Below, piece after piece: positions 22,788 to 30,982 of a DNA stretch of 64,000 nt. The DNA is taken from NCBI GenBank assembly GCA_018268675.1, contig JAFDWB010000009.1, positions 124,001-188,000 on the forward strand, in the 5' to 3' direction. The DNA is from Actinomycetota bacterium. GTDB taxonomy: Bacteria; Actinomycetota; Thermoleophilia; Solirubrobacterales; 70-9. Both the position numbers and the translations under genes were made by a program. Each line of letters opens with the position of its first letter. Position 1 is the first letter of the stretch. Below the pieces are notes generated by a model. That model saw only the letters and a program-made list of their open reading frames with translations. It made no database searches and was not told where the DNA came from.

Positions 22788-25600
22788 CGGAATTCCCACA
22801 CCTCCACCTGGGAGAACTTCATCCGCCTGGTCAGCGTCCGTTCACGGCGGAGCTTCACCAGCGCCTTGCGCACCGCCTCGCGGTTGGCCGGGTCTTCGAA
22901 GAAGCTCTCCATGAGGAAGACGCGCGGCACCTTCGCCGCCGGCATGTGGGGACCGAGGCGCCGCGTCTTCAGCCCCGGCGGGTAGTAGGCGACCAGGTTG
23001 TTGAGGTCGTGCGGCATGTACATGAGCACGTCCTTGGGGCCGGAGCGGACCGCGACTTCGTGCAGCGCGCCTTCGAAGTTGTAGGTCCGCGGGTTGGTCC
23101 CGTTCCACTGCTGGTCGGCGAACCCGGCGGCGAGCGCGGCGATCGCGGCGGCGGCGAGGACGGCCCGCCCGCGCTCGGTGTGCGGCCAGGTGGTGACGGC
23201 GCGCGCCCCGAGCAGCAGCAGGAACGGCACCGCGGTCAGGTTGTAGCGGACCTCGAAGAGGAACGGCTGGTCGAGCGAGAGCGCGGTCAGCAGCGCGGTC
23301 GGCACCATCACCCCGGCGAAGAGCAGCGCCGTCGCCCGCGAGCGCCCTCGCCCGAGCAGCATCAGCGCCAGCAGGATCAGCAGCGGCCAGAGCGCCGTCA
23401 GGTTGGCCATCGTCGCGTTCGAGTGGTAGCCCGCGATCGCCCAGATCCCGTTCGTGAGGGCGGCGTAGAGCGAGACCTGGTTTTCGGTCCCGCTGTTCAC
23501 CTGGCTCGGCGAGTCGAACCCCTTGCCCGCTTCCTGGTTGACCGCGAACTGGTGGTGCGCGAAGGGGATCAGGGGCGCGATCAACGCCGCCATCAGCAGC
23601 GACGCGAGGACGCCGCCGATGATCAGCTTGGCCGTCGGGCGCCCGGCCCGCGACTCCTGCCAGGCGACGAGCGCGATCGCCCCCTCGAAGACGAACAGCG
23701 GCAGGAAGGCGAAGTACTGCGTCCAGGCGAGCGCCGCCCCCGCCAGCGCGTAGACGAGCCAGTAGCGGAGCCGCTTCGACTCGAGCGCCCGGTAGAGCGC
23801 CCAGATCGCCACCGTCGCCAGCAGCATCAGCTGCGCGTACATCCGCGCTTCCTGCGAGTACCAGACGACGATCGGGGCGACGACGGCGAAGCCCGCGGCG
23901 AGGAGGCCGGTCGTCCGGTCGTACATCGCCCGGCCGGCGACGTAGAGCATCGGCACCAGCGCGGTGGCGGCGAAGAGGGAGGGCAGCCGCAGCGCCAGCT
24001 CGCTGTCGCCGAAGGCGCGCACCGTCGCCCAGAGCACGGTGAAGTACCCGGGCGGGTGGACGTCGGTGTTGCGCAGCACTTCGATCATCCGGTGGAAGGG
24101 AAGCTGCGTCTCGAACCAGCTGGTGGCCTCGTCGAGCCAGAGGCTGCGCCCGGCGAGCAGCCGCAGGCCGATCGCGACGAGCACCATCCCGGTGAGGATC
24201 AGCGCGGTCTGCAGGCCCTGCCGATCGCGGAGCCGCGCCGGAGCGCGACGCGGTGGGCGATCGTCGTACCGATGGTGGGGCGTGTCGCCGTTGATCGGGA
24301 TCACGTCGGTGGGGATCTCGTCGGTCAGCGGCTCCTGGGTCGGCACCTCGGCGCGCGCCCCGACCGCGCGCTCCAGCCCCAGCGCCGCGGTCAGCGCGCT
24401 CGCCGCGATCAGGGTGGAGAGGCCGACGCCTTCGGCGCTGTCGCCGATCGCGAAGAGGAGCCCAAGCTGCAGGGCGCCCGCGCCGAGCGCGATCCAGGGG
24501 ATCCGGCGCCCGCCCCGCGCGACCGCGTCCGCGGCCAGCACCCGGGCCAGCCCGAGCAGCGCCATCGCCAGCATGTAGGCAGGCAGGAAGGAGGCGACGC
24601 CGTCGAAGCGCCCGCCGCCGTAGGCGAGCGTGAGCACCGGTTCGGCGGCGATCAGGGTGACGAGCGCGGCGGCGCCGCCGAGCAGCGCCGCCGTCCCCAG
24701 CGCCGCGCCGAGCGCCCCCGGCTCGCCCGCCTTGGCGCGCGGCATGAGCACGAAGGGGATCGTCGCGGTGGCGAATACCGCCGCCCCGCCGAGGGTCGAG
24801 ATCGCCGCGAAGCGCGCCGCCGCCCCGGCGCTCAGGGTCGCGTTGGCGAAGACGATGTCCTGGCACTGGACGACGGCGAGGAAGAGGAAGGCCGGCGCCG
24901 CGACCCGCGACGCCGGCCCCCCCGCCCGCGCCCCCCGCGCTCCGCTGTTCCTTTTGCCGACCTGTCCGGCAAAAAGAACAGCTGACGGGGAGGGGCGGGC
25001 GGGGCCGCGGCCCGCGCGCGCCACGACCAGGCCCGCGATCCCGCCGGCGACGACGCCCGCGGCGCCGCCCGCGACCCCGAGCGAGGCCGCCAGGACGGTC
25101 CCGACCGCCAGCCGCACGGCGGGTTCGGCGACGAGGCTCCCCGTTACCCAGCCGTAGGCGCGTTCGCCGTAGAGGCGGCCGCGGTCGAGCTCGATCAGCG
25201 CGACCAGGGTCGGGGTCGTCGCCAGCGCCAGCGCACTCGCCACCGAGAGCCCGAGCGAAGGCGCCAGCGCCACCGCGCCCGCCGCGATCGCGAGCGAGAC
25301 CGGGATCGACCCCGCCAGCACCCGGCCGCGCCGCCGCCGCGCCCGCTCGGGGTCGAGCGCGCCGCCCGCGGCGAAGCTCAGCGAGGGCACCGCGATCAGC
25401 AGGTAGAGGGCGAGGAAGGCGGCCAGCTCGGCGAAGCCGCCCGGGGTCAGCATCCGCGCCATCACCGCGGCGAAGAGCAGGTTGCCGACCCCGGAGAGGA
25501 TCTGCCCGCTCGCGACCAGCGCCTGCTCGCGCACCGCCGCGCGGCTGCGGCGCAGGGAGACGCCGGCCGCGCGGCGCAGAGCGATCGTTCCGGCGCTCAT
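22784..25600 (-). CDS. Polysaccharide flippase fused to GT39/ArnT-type glycosyltransferase
   Basis: 938 residues from ATG 25600 (ATGA overlap). Residues 1-450 resemble MATE/Wzx-type oligosaccharide flippases (about 12 hydrophobic segments, starting LVASGQILSGVGNLLFAAVM). A hydrophilic linker (TQEPLTDEIPTDVIPINGD, about 455-490) leads to a PMT/ArnT-type transferase: WLDEATSWFE carries the catalytic Asp-Glu of the first loop, DVHPPGYF follows, then many segments and a soluble C-terminus. The fusion would couple polymer or lipid-linked sugar flipping to sugar transfer on the outer face. A 39-bp palindrome lies in-frame at codons 207-219. Frame stays open throughout, so this is a fusion rather than two genes, barring a base error. 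Confidence 0.8.
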   Translation of the reverse strand: MSAGTIALRRAAGVSLRRSRAAVREQALVASGQILSGVGNLLFAAVMARMLTPGGFAELAAFLALYLLIAVPSLSFAAGGALDPERARRRRGRVLAGSIPVSLAIAAGAVALAPSLGLSVASALALATTPTLVALIELDRGRLYGERAYGWVTGSLVAEPAVRLAVGTVLAASLGVAGGAAGVVAGGIAGLVVARAGRGPARPSPSAVLFAGQVGKRNSGARGARAGGPASRVAAPAFLFLAVVQCQDIVFANATLSAGAAARFAAISTLGGAAVFATATIPFVLMPRAKAGEPGALGAALGTAALLGGAAALVTLIAAEPVLTLAYGGGRFDGVASFLPAYMLAMALLGLARVLAADAVARGGRRIPWIALGAGALQLGLLFAIGDSAEGVGLSTLIAASALTAALGLERAVGARAEVPTQEPLTDEIPTDVIPINGDTPHHRYDDRPPRRAPARLRDRQGLQTALILTGMVLVAIGLRLLAGRSLWLDEATSWFETQLPFHRMIEVLRNTDVHPPGYFTVLWATVRAFGDSELALRLPSLFAATALVPMLYVAGRAMYDRTTGLLAAGFAVVAPIVVWYSQEARMYAQLMLLATVAIWALYRALESKRLRYWLVYALAGAALAWTQYFAFLPLFVFEGAIALVAWQESRAGRPTAKLIIGGVLASLLMAALIAPLIPFAHHQFAVNQEAGKGFDSPSQVNSGTENQVSLYAALTNGIWAIAGYHSNATMANLTALWPLLILLALMLLGRGRSRATALLFAGVMVPTALLTALSLDQPFLFEVRYNLTAVPFLLLLGARAVTTWPHTERGRAVLAAAAIAALAAGFADQQWNGTNPRTYNFEGALHEVAVRSGPKDVLMYMPHDLNNLVAYYPPGLKTRRLGPHMPAAKVPRVFLMESFFEDPANREAVRKALVKLRRERTLTRRMKFSQVEVWEFR
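24944..24982. repeat. 39-bp palindrome family A, copy 1, inside the flippase domain
   Basis: Arms gctgttccttttgccg / cggcaaaaagaacagc (15 of 16 paired), 7-base loop. It occupies codons 207-219 of the flippase fusion exactly in frame, adding AVLFAGQVGKRNS in a hydrophilic stretch between membrane segments. Two other copies (41584, 52126) are between genes. Confidence 0.9.
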
Positions 25601-26739
25601 CGCCCGGGACCCCGCCGCAGCGGCAGCCCGCTCAGCTCGCCGACCTCCTCGCTGCGCCCTTCGGAGAGCAGCAGGCGCAGCAGGCGGAAGCCCTCCTCGG
25701 CGGTGGCGATCTGGCCCTCGACCGCGTTCGGCAGCGCCGGCTCGTGCTCGAGCGCGGCGCCGATCGCGGCGGCGATCTCCGCGGTCGAGGCGTCGGCGGC
25801 GACCAGCGGCTGGTCGAGGCGCCGCGCCAGGTCGGCGATCGCCGGCTCGCAGGCGATCGCGACGGCGGGAACCCCCGCCGCGGCGGCGGCGATCAGGGCG
25901 TGGGAGCCGAGCGCGACCACCGCCCCGATCCCGGCGAGGGAGGTGCGCCCGGCGCCGAGGTCGGGCAGCGGCTCGAGCACCTGCACCGGCCGACCGATCC
26001 GTCCGGCGAGCTCGGCGACCAGCCCGTGGTCGCGACCCTCGGCCGACGCCGCCCACGGCTGGAGGGCGATCTCGGCGCCGCCCGCGGCCGGCGCGGCGAG
26101 CGCGTCCCCGAGCCGCCCGATCAGCCCCGGGGGGCAGCCGCGCGCCTCGATCGCGACGACGATCCGCCGCGGCCTCGACGCACTGTCTGCATTTACCCCC
26201 GCTATACGGGGGTGATTGCAGACGGTCCCGGTGGCGCGGCCGTCCTGCACGTCGCCCCAGGCGGGGTCGGTCCCGATCCGGAACGGCCCCGGCACGCCCG
26301 CCGACTCGAGGTGGCGCGCCGAGAGCTCGTCGCGCAGCACCACCAGGTCGGCGCCGCCGAGCAGGCGCCGGCTGAGGCGCTCTTCCCAGGCGCTGCGCCC
26401 GCCGCGGGCGGAGATGCCGAGCAGCGCCGTCGGCCGCCCGCGCAGCTTCGCCGCCGTCACCAGCGCGAGCGCGGTGCGCAGTCCGGGCCGGGCCGCGCCG
26501 TCGGCGCCGATCGACCAGCCGGCCAGCACCGCGGCGTCGGCGCGGGCCGCGGCCATCACCACGGCGGCGGGCCGGCGCGCGTCGACGACCCGGCAGCCGT
26601 GCGCGGCGTGGGTGGCCGCGGGGTCGCTGGTCGCCAGCACCGGGGTCCACTCGGGCAGCGCCCGTTCGAAGGCGCCGAGGGTCGCCGACTCGCCCGCGTC
26701 GGAGGGGCCGAAGTGCCCGGCCAGCAGCGCGCTAGGCAC
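25597..26739 (-). CDS. Polysaccharide pyruvyltransferase family protein (CsaB/WcaK-like)
   Basis: 380 residues, GTG start within the end of the upstream GT4 gene. The pattern fits the GT-B-like pyruvyltransferase fold: LLAGHFGPSDAGESATLGAF at the N-terminus (G-x-x-N/D-x-G-D region), WSIGADG, LLGISARGG, VVLRDELSARHLESAG near 150 (the R-x-x-x-S motif), GTDPAW, and GSHALIAAAAAGVPAVAI near 280, where family members have R-x-H-x-x-I-x-A. It probably adds pyruvate ketals to the polymer. A 39-bp palindrome is inserted in frame at codons 173-185, between the two halves. Confidence 0.75.
   Translation of the reverse strand: MPSALLAGHFGPSDAGESATLGAFERALPEWTPVLATSDPAATHAAHGCRVVDARRPAAVVMAAARADAAVLAGWSIGADGAARPGLRTALALVTAAKLRGRPTALLGISARGGRSAWEERLSRRLLGGADLVVLRDELSARHLESAGVPGPFRIGTDPAWGDVQDGRATGTVCNHPRIAGVNADSASRPRRIVVAIEARGCPPGLIGRLGDALAAPAAGGAEIALQPWAASAEGRDHGLVAELAGRIGRPVQVLEPLPDLGAGRTSLAGIGAVVALGSHALIAAAAAGVPAVAIACEPAIADLARRLDQPLVAADASTAEIAAAIGAALEHEPALPNAVEGQIATAEEGFRLLRLLLSEGRSEEVGELSGLPLRRGPGR
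26185..26223. repeat. 39-bp palindrome inside the pyruvyltransferase-like gene
   Basis: Nested stems GTCTGCA/TGCAGAC and ACCCCCG/CGGGGGT around CTATA. It fills codons 173-185 exactly (VCNHPRIAGVNAD). Same length, codon phase and count as family A copy 1, but an unrelated sequence; no second copy noticed in the window. Confidence 0.85.
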
Positions 26740-27934
26740 ACCTCACCTCGCGGTAGATCTCGGCGTGGCGGCCGGCGACCGTCGCCCAGGAGCGGTCGCG
26801 GGTCAGCTCGGCGGAGCGCCGCCGCAGCGGCTCGAGCGCCGCCCGGTCGGCGGCCAGCGCCCGCAGCCGCGCGGCCAGCGCGGGCGCCGCGCTCGGCGCG
26901 ACCAGCTCCCCCGGCGCGCCGACCACCTTCGCCAGCGGCGGCGAGAGCAGCGCCGGCAGCCCGTGTGCGGCGGCCAGCGCCAGCGCGCCGCTGGTCGCGA
27001 ACGGCCGGCGGTAGAGGAAGAGCGCGAGATCGGCGCGCGCGAACCAGCCGGGCAGCTCGGCGTCGGGGACGTAGCCGGCGAACTCGCCGACCCCCGGCCA
27101 GCGCGCCCGCAGCCGCTCGCCGAACGGGGCGCCCGCCTCGGCGAAGCGGGGGTGCTCCCCGCCGACGACCAGGAGGCGGACGTCCTCGGCCGCCAGCGAA
27201 GCAGCCTCGAGCGCCAGCTCGAGGCCCTTATATGGAGCGAGGAACCCGAAGCAGAGCAGCGTCAGGCGTAAGTCGTCCTCGCTATCGGGTTCGCCTTCGG
27301 CGGCGGGGGAGGCGCCTGGGGCGGCGCCGGTCGCGCCGGGCGCGGACGCGATGCCCTCGACGCCGTGCGGGACGACGGTCGCGTCGCGCACGACCGAGGC
27401 GAAGGCGGGCTCGTGGACGATCACTCGGCGCGCGAGCCGGCCGATCGTCGCCTGCACCGCGGCGAGCCCGGCGCGGACCGCGGCGCGCGGCGCCCGCACC
27501 CCGTGCAGGCGGGCGAACTCGGCGTCGACCCCGGCCGGGTCGACCGCGTGGTGCATCGTCACCACCGGCCCGACCCCGGCGGCGCGCAGCATCCCGAGCC
27601 CGGGGAGGAGGCCCGGCATCGCGGCGGTGCCGCCGTAGAGGAAGAGCTCGTGCTGGACGTGGACGACCGGGGCGCCGGTGGCGAGCGCGAGGCGCGCCGC
27701 GGCGGGGACCGCCCGCGGGCCGCGGCGGAAGCGGCGCTCGACCGTCACCGGGCCGTCCTGTTCGCGCCCGGCGGGGAGGTCGGGCTCGCTCGGGGCGACG
27801 ACGGTCACCCGCAGGCCGCGCTCGCCCAGCGCCCGCGCCAGGTTCCCGGCGTAGGAGGCGACGCCGCTGCGGCCCGCGTGGCGGCTCCCGGCGGGCGGAT
27901 AGGGGCTGACGATCGCGACGTCAGGCCGCGGCAC
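26732..27934 (-). CDS. GT4 family glycosyltransferase
   Basis: 400 residues, GTG start overlapping the upstream GT2 gene by 14 bases. GT-B layout: N-domain with SGVASYAGNLARALGERG near 23-40, HVQHELFLYGG near 92 and VVTMHHAVDPAG; the C-domain has LLCFGFLAPYKGLELAL near 232, LLVVGGEHPRF, FARADLALFLYRRPFATSGA near 315 and GLPALLSPP. The linker near residues 205-228 is Ala/Gly/Pro/Glu-rich and probably flexible. It extends a lipid-linked polysaccharide precursor in the cytoplasm. Confidence 0.85.
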   Translation of the reverse strand: MPRPDVAIVSPYPPAGSRHAGRSGVASYAGNLARALGERGLRVTVVAPSEPDLPAGREQDGPVTVERRFRRGPRAVPAAARLALATGAPVVHVQHELFLYGGTAAMPGLLPGLGMLRAAGVGPVVTMHHAVDPAGVDAEFARLHGVRAPRAAVRAGLAAVQATIGRLARRVIVHEPAFASVVRDATVVPHGVEGIASAPGATGAAPGASPAAEGEPDSEDDLRLTLLCFGFLAPYKGLELALEAASLAAEDVRLLVVGGEHPRFAEAGAPFGERLRARWPGVGEFAGYVPDAELPGWFARADLALFLYRRPFATSGALALAAAHGLPALLSPPLAKVVGAPGELVAPSAAPALAARLRALAADRAALEPLRRRSAELTRDRSWATVAGRHAEIYREVRCA

Positions 27935-28733
27935 GGCGATCCTCCCCGGGGGCGTCGGGCTCCCCGGTCGGCGCGCCGTCCTGCGCCTCGGGCGCCGCCG
28001 CCGCGCTCGGGTCGGGCGGCCCCTCGGTCTCCACCGGGATCACCCGGTGGTGCAGCCAGAGGCGCAGGGTCGAGGCGGCCATCTTCTTCGCGTCGGCGGC
28101 GGCGCGCACGCGCGAGCCCTCGCGGTCGATCCAGATCGTCGGCACGGTCTCGATCCGGTAGCCGAGCCGCCGCGCCACCAGCAGGACGTCGACGTCGAAG
28201 AGGAAGTCGCGCGAGGTCAGCAGCGGCAGCATCCGCTCCATCGCCGCGCGGCGGAACACCTTGGCGCCGCACTGGGTGTCGGCGTACGGGAGGCCGAAGA
28301 TGCGGCGGACCCAGAAGGCGAACCCGGCGCTGGTCACCTCGCGGGCAAGGCCGCGGCGGGCGGGCAGGATCGCGGCGGGATGGCGGCGGCTGGCGATCGC
28401 GCCGTCGCAGTCGCGGGCGGCGTCGAGCAGGCGCAGCATCTCGCTCGGCGGGGTCGCCCCGTCGGCGTCGACGAAACCGACCAGGTCGGCGTCGCAGCGG
28501 CGGAACGTCTCCATCAGCACGCCGCCCTTGCCGAGCTTCGGGTAGTCGACGGTGACCACGCGCGGGTCTCGGGCGGCGCGGCTCGCCACCACCTCGGCGG
28601 TGGCGTCGGTGCAGCGGTCGAGGGCGACCAGGAACCGCATCTCCGGCCCGGCGCAGCGGGTCAGATAGGCGTCGAGCATGGGGCCGATCCGCTCTTGCTC
28701 GTTGTGGGCCGGGATGACGATGTCGACGCGCAT
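27921..28733 (-). CDS. GT2 family glycosyltransferase, dolichyl-phosphate-glucose synthase-like
   Basis: 270 residues from ATG 28733, chosen for the AGGAGG site 8 bases upstream; the frame is open further 5' through palindromic non-coding DNA. GT-A motifs: IVIPAHNEQERIGPMLDAYL (residues 5-24), DPRVVTVDYPKLGKGGVLME, FVDADGATPPSEM (DxD near 95), DTQCGAKVFRR near 160 and FLFDVDVLLVARRLGY near 180. These match polyprenyl-phosphate glucose/mannose synthases, which could supply the donor for the fused GT39-type enzyme downstream. The last 30 residues are disordered. First gene of the operon. Confidence 0.86.
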   Translation of the reverse strand: MRVDIVIPAHNEQERIGPMLDAYLTRCAGPEMRFLVALDRCTDATAEVVASRAARDPRVVTVDYPKLGKGGVLMETFRRCDADLVGFVDADGATPPSEMLRLLDAARDCDGAIASRRHPAAILPARRGLAREVTSAGFAFWVRRIFGLPYADTQCGAKVFRRAAMERMLPLLTSRDFLFDVDVLLVARRLGYRIETVPTIWIDREGSRVRAAADAKKMAASTLRLWLHHRVIPVETEGPPDPSAAAAPEAQDGAPTGEPDAPGEDRRAAA

Positions 28734-28864
28734 GAGACGACCTCCTTCCGAGAGGGGGCGATGGGGTCGGGCAACTTCCTGCCTGCGTCGGGGAGAGCGT
28801 CCCCGCTCTCCGGCGACTCCGGGGGGTGCGGAGTCGCGCTGTCTTACCCCCCGACACGCGAGAC

Positions 28865-28876
28865 CTACACCTGTAG
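28865..28876. promoter_or_regulatory. Small palindrome in divergent region, possible regulator site
   Basis: CTACA-CC-TGTAG lies in the 274-bp gap between the polysaccharide operon and the divergent TetR gene at 29008. The TetR protein could bind it, but spacing and sequence alone cannot show this. Confidence 0.25.
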
Positions 28877-28896
28877 TGCTCGACCCCCCGCCATTC

Positions 28897-28962
28897 CCCC
28901 GAGGTGGGGGGTGGCCCTTAATCGGCCTCCCATGTAGGGGAAAGTGCGAACCCACCTCGGGG
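28897..28962. repeat. 66-bp region bounded by perfect 12-bp inverted repeats
   Basis: CCCCGAGGTGGG (28897-28908) and CCCACCTCGGGG (28951-28962) can form a stem with a 42-base loop. It lies between the divergent operon start and the TetR gene; the same gap also has GCGACTCCG/CGGAGTCGC near 28812-28836 and a GGAGAGCG/CGCTCTCC hairpin near 28800. Confidence 0.6.
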
Positions 28963-29007
28963 CCGTGCCCCGATAGAGGAAGAGGGCGGCGGGGTACGGT
29001 TGGGCCG

Positions 29008-29607
29008 GTGCCCGCAAGAGCCGAGACCGAGGAGGTGCGCGAGGCGCAGCACGCGCGGCTGATGGAGGGTCTCGCGGCGTCGATCCGCGAGAAAGGGCTG
29101 GCGCGGACCCAGGTGACGGACATCGTGCGCCACGCGCGCGCCTCGCGGCGCACCTTCTACAACCATTTCGCCGACAAGGAAGCGTGTTTCGTCGAGCTGA
29201 TGAACACGCTCTCCGACGCGTTCCTCGAAGCGGTGGACCGGGCGATCGACCGGGAGGCGCCGATCGCGACCCAGGTCGAGCAGGCGGTCGACACCTACCT
29301 CGGGCTGGTCACCGGCGATCCGGCGCTGATGGCGACGTTCGCCAGCCCGGCGCTCGGCGAGCGCACCGTGGTGGCGCAGCGCGAAGGCTTCGAGCGTTAC
29401 GCCGAGCTGATCGTCGCCGTGGTGGCCGGCGACTCGGCGCGCGATCCGCGCGTCTCCCCGATCTCGATCGAGCGCGCCTACATGCTGGTCAGCGGCCTGC
29501 ACCAGACGCTGGTCCGGGCGCTGGTCCGCGGCGAGGACCTGGGGCGCGCCTCCTACGAGTTCAAGGCCGTGATCAAGCTCGTGCTCTCCGGCGGACCCGC
29601 CGCCTGA
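29008..29607 (+). CDS. TetR family transcriptional regulator
   Basis: 199 residues, GTG start (a later ATG at 29062 is possible). The helix-turn-helix spans residues about 30-60: GLARTQVTDIVRHARASRR then TFYNHFADKEACF, the classic TetR signature. The C-terminal ligand domain is not assignable. It is divergent from the polysaccharide operon and convergent with a P450 gene, overlapping it by 55 bases at the 3' end, so the P450 is the nearest candidate partner. Confidence 0.88.
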   Translation: MPARAETEEVREAQHARLMEGLAASIREKGLARTQVTDIVRHARASRRTFYNHFADKEACFVELMNTLSDAFLEAVDRAIDREAPIATQVEQAVDTYLGLVTGDPALMATFASPALGERTVVAQREGFERYAELIVAVVAGDSARDPRVSPISIERAYMLVSGLHQTLVRALVRGEDLGRASYEFKAVIKLVLSGGPAA

Positions 29608-30911
29608 GGGAGCGGCCGCCTGCGGACGACGGCGACGCCGCCCTTCGACGGGGCGAAGGCGACGCCCCGGAACCCTTCGCGCTCGCCCGGCGCGCTCGTC
29701 GGCTGCAGCTCGAAGTCGCGCAGCAGGGTGCGCAGGACGACGTCGATCTCGAACTGGGCGAAAGCGGCGCCGAGGCAGCGGCGCACGCCGCCGCCGAAGG
29801 GGATCCAGGAGTAGGTGTCGGGCTTCTTGCCGAGGTAGCGGTCGGGGTCGAAGCTCCCGGCGCCCTCGTGGAAGCGGCCGTCGCGGTGCAGGGTGGTGAT
29901 CCCGGTCGCCACCCAGACGCCCGGCGGCAGCCGCCACCCGCCGATCTCGAACGGCTTCTTCACCAGGCGGAAGGTGGCGCTGATCACCGGGCGGACGCGC
30001 AGCACCTCCTCGGCGGTGGCGAGGCGCAGCGCGTTGCCGTCCCCGCGCGCCTCCGCTTCGAGGCGGTGAAGCACGGCGGGGTGGCGCCGCAGCCGCTCGA
30101 CGCTCCAGGCGAGCGCTGAGCCGGTGGTCTCGTGGCCCGCGACGAGCAGGGTGAGGAGCTCGTCGGCGAGGTCGGCCTTGTCGATCCCGCCGCCGTCCTC
30201 GAGCTGCGCGCGCAGCATCAGCGCGAGGATGTCGATGCGCGCGGCGAGGTCGGGGTCGGCGAGGTGGTCGTCGATCAGCTTGTCGGTGAGCCGGCGGTAG
30301 CGGGCGCGCATGGCCCGCCAGCGGCGCGCCGGGCTGCGGCGGCCGAGGTCCCGGCGCAGGATCGGCGCGGCGACGAGGCGCTGCCCGAGCGCCGTCATCG
30401 GCGGCAGCAGCGCTTCCAGTTCCGCCAGCTCGCGACCCTCGGCGCCGAAGACGGCGCGCAGGATGATCCGCAGCGTGATCGTCTGAAAGGACTCGAGCGA
30501 GGCGAACTCGACGCCCTCCGGCCAGGCGGCCATCGCGGCCTTCGCCTCCTCTTCGATGATCGCCTCGTAGGAGCGCATGCGCTCGCCGTGGAAGGGAGGC
30601 AGCAGCATCCGCCGCTCACGCAGGTGGCGCTCCTCGTCCATCGAGAAGAGCGAGCCGGGGCCGAGCACTTCGCCGAGCGGGTCCTCGCCCGCGTGGAGCA
30701 CGTCGGGCTTCGCCGTGTAGACGGCCTTGACCAGCTCCGGGGTCGCGACCACGACCACGGTGCCGAACGGCGGGATCCGCAGCGTCACCGCGTCGCCGTA
30801 GCGCCGGTGCAGCGAGCGCAGGAACCGGTTGTGGGCGACGACGAAGACGAGGCCGTTGAGGAGGCTCGGCGTCCGCGGGCCGGGCGGCAGGGTGGTCGGC
30901 ATGCGAGGCAT
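29553..30911 (-). CDS. Cytochrome P450
   Basis: 452 residues from ATG 30911 (ATG 30902 also possible); the frame is open further upstream into another gene's shadow. P450 hallmarks: I-helix AGHETTGSAL near residue 263, ExxR in EEVLRVRP near 312, and the heme loop FGGGVRRCLGAAFA near 397 with the Cys ligand. LPPGPRTPSLLNG at the N-terminus and the length fit class II-like bacterial CYPs that oxidise lipids or terpenes. No ferredoxin gene is adjacent. The 3' end overlaps the convergent TetR gene by 55 bases, which is long. Confidence 0.9.
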   Translation of the reverse strand: MPRMPTTLPPGPRTPSLLNGLVFVVAHNRFLRSLHRRYGDAVTLRIPPFGTVVVVATPELVKAVYTAKPDVLHAGEDPLGEVLGPGSLFSMDEERHLRERRMLLPPFHGERMRSYEAIIEEEAKAAMAAWPEGVEFASLESFQTITLRIILRAVFGAEGRELAELEALLPPMTALGQRLVAAPILRRDLGRRSPARRWRAMRARYRRLTDKLIDDHLADPDLAARIDILALMLRAQLEDGGGIDKADLADELLTLLVAGHETTGSALAWSVERLRRHPAVLHRLEAEARGDGNALRLATAEEVLRVRPVISATFRLVKKPFEIGGWRLPPGVWVATGITTLHRDGRFHEGAGSFDPDRYLGKKPDTYSWIPFGGGVRRCLGAAFAQFEIDVVLRTLLRDFELQPTSAPGEREGFRGVAFAPSKGGVAVVRRRPLPQAAGPPESTSLITALNS

Positions 30912-30982
30912 GGTATTCGTGAGTACCGGTCTGTCAAGGGTCCGTCTGGGCGCGGGCCGGCCGCCGGGCCAGGCCGACGGCG

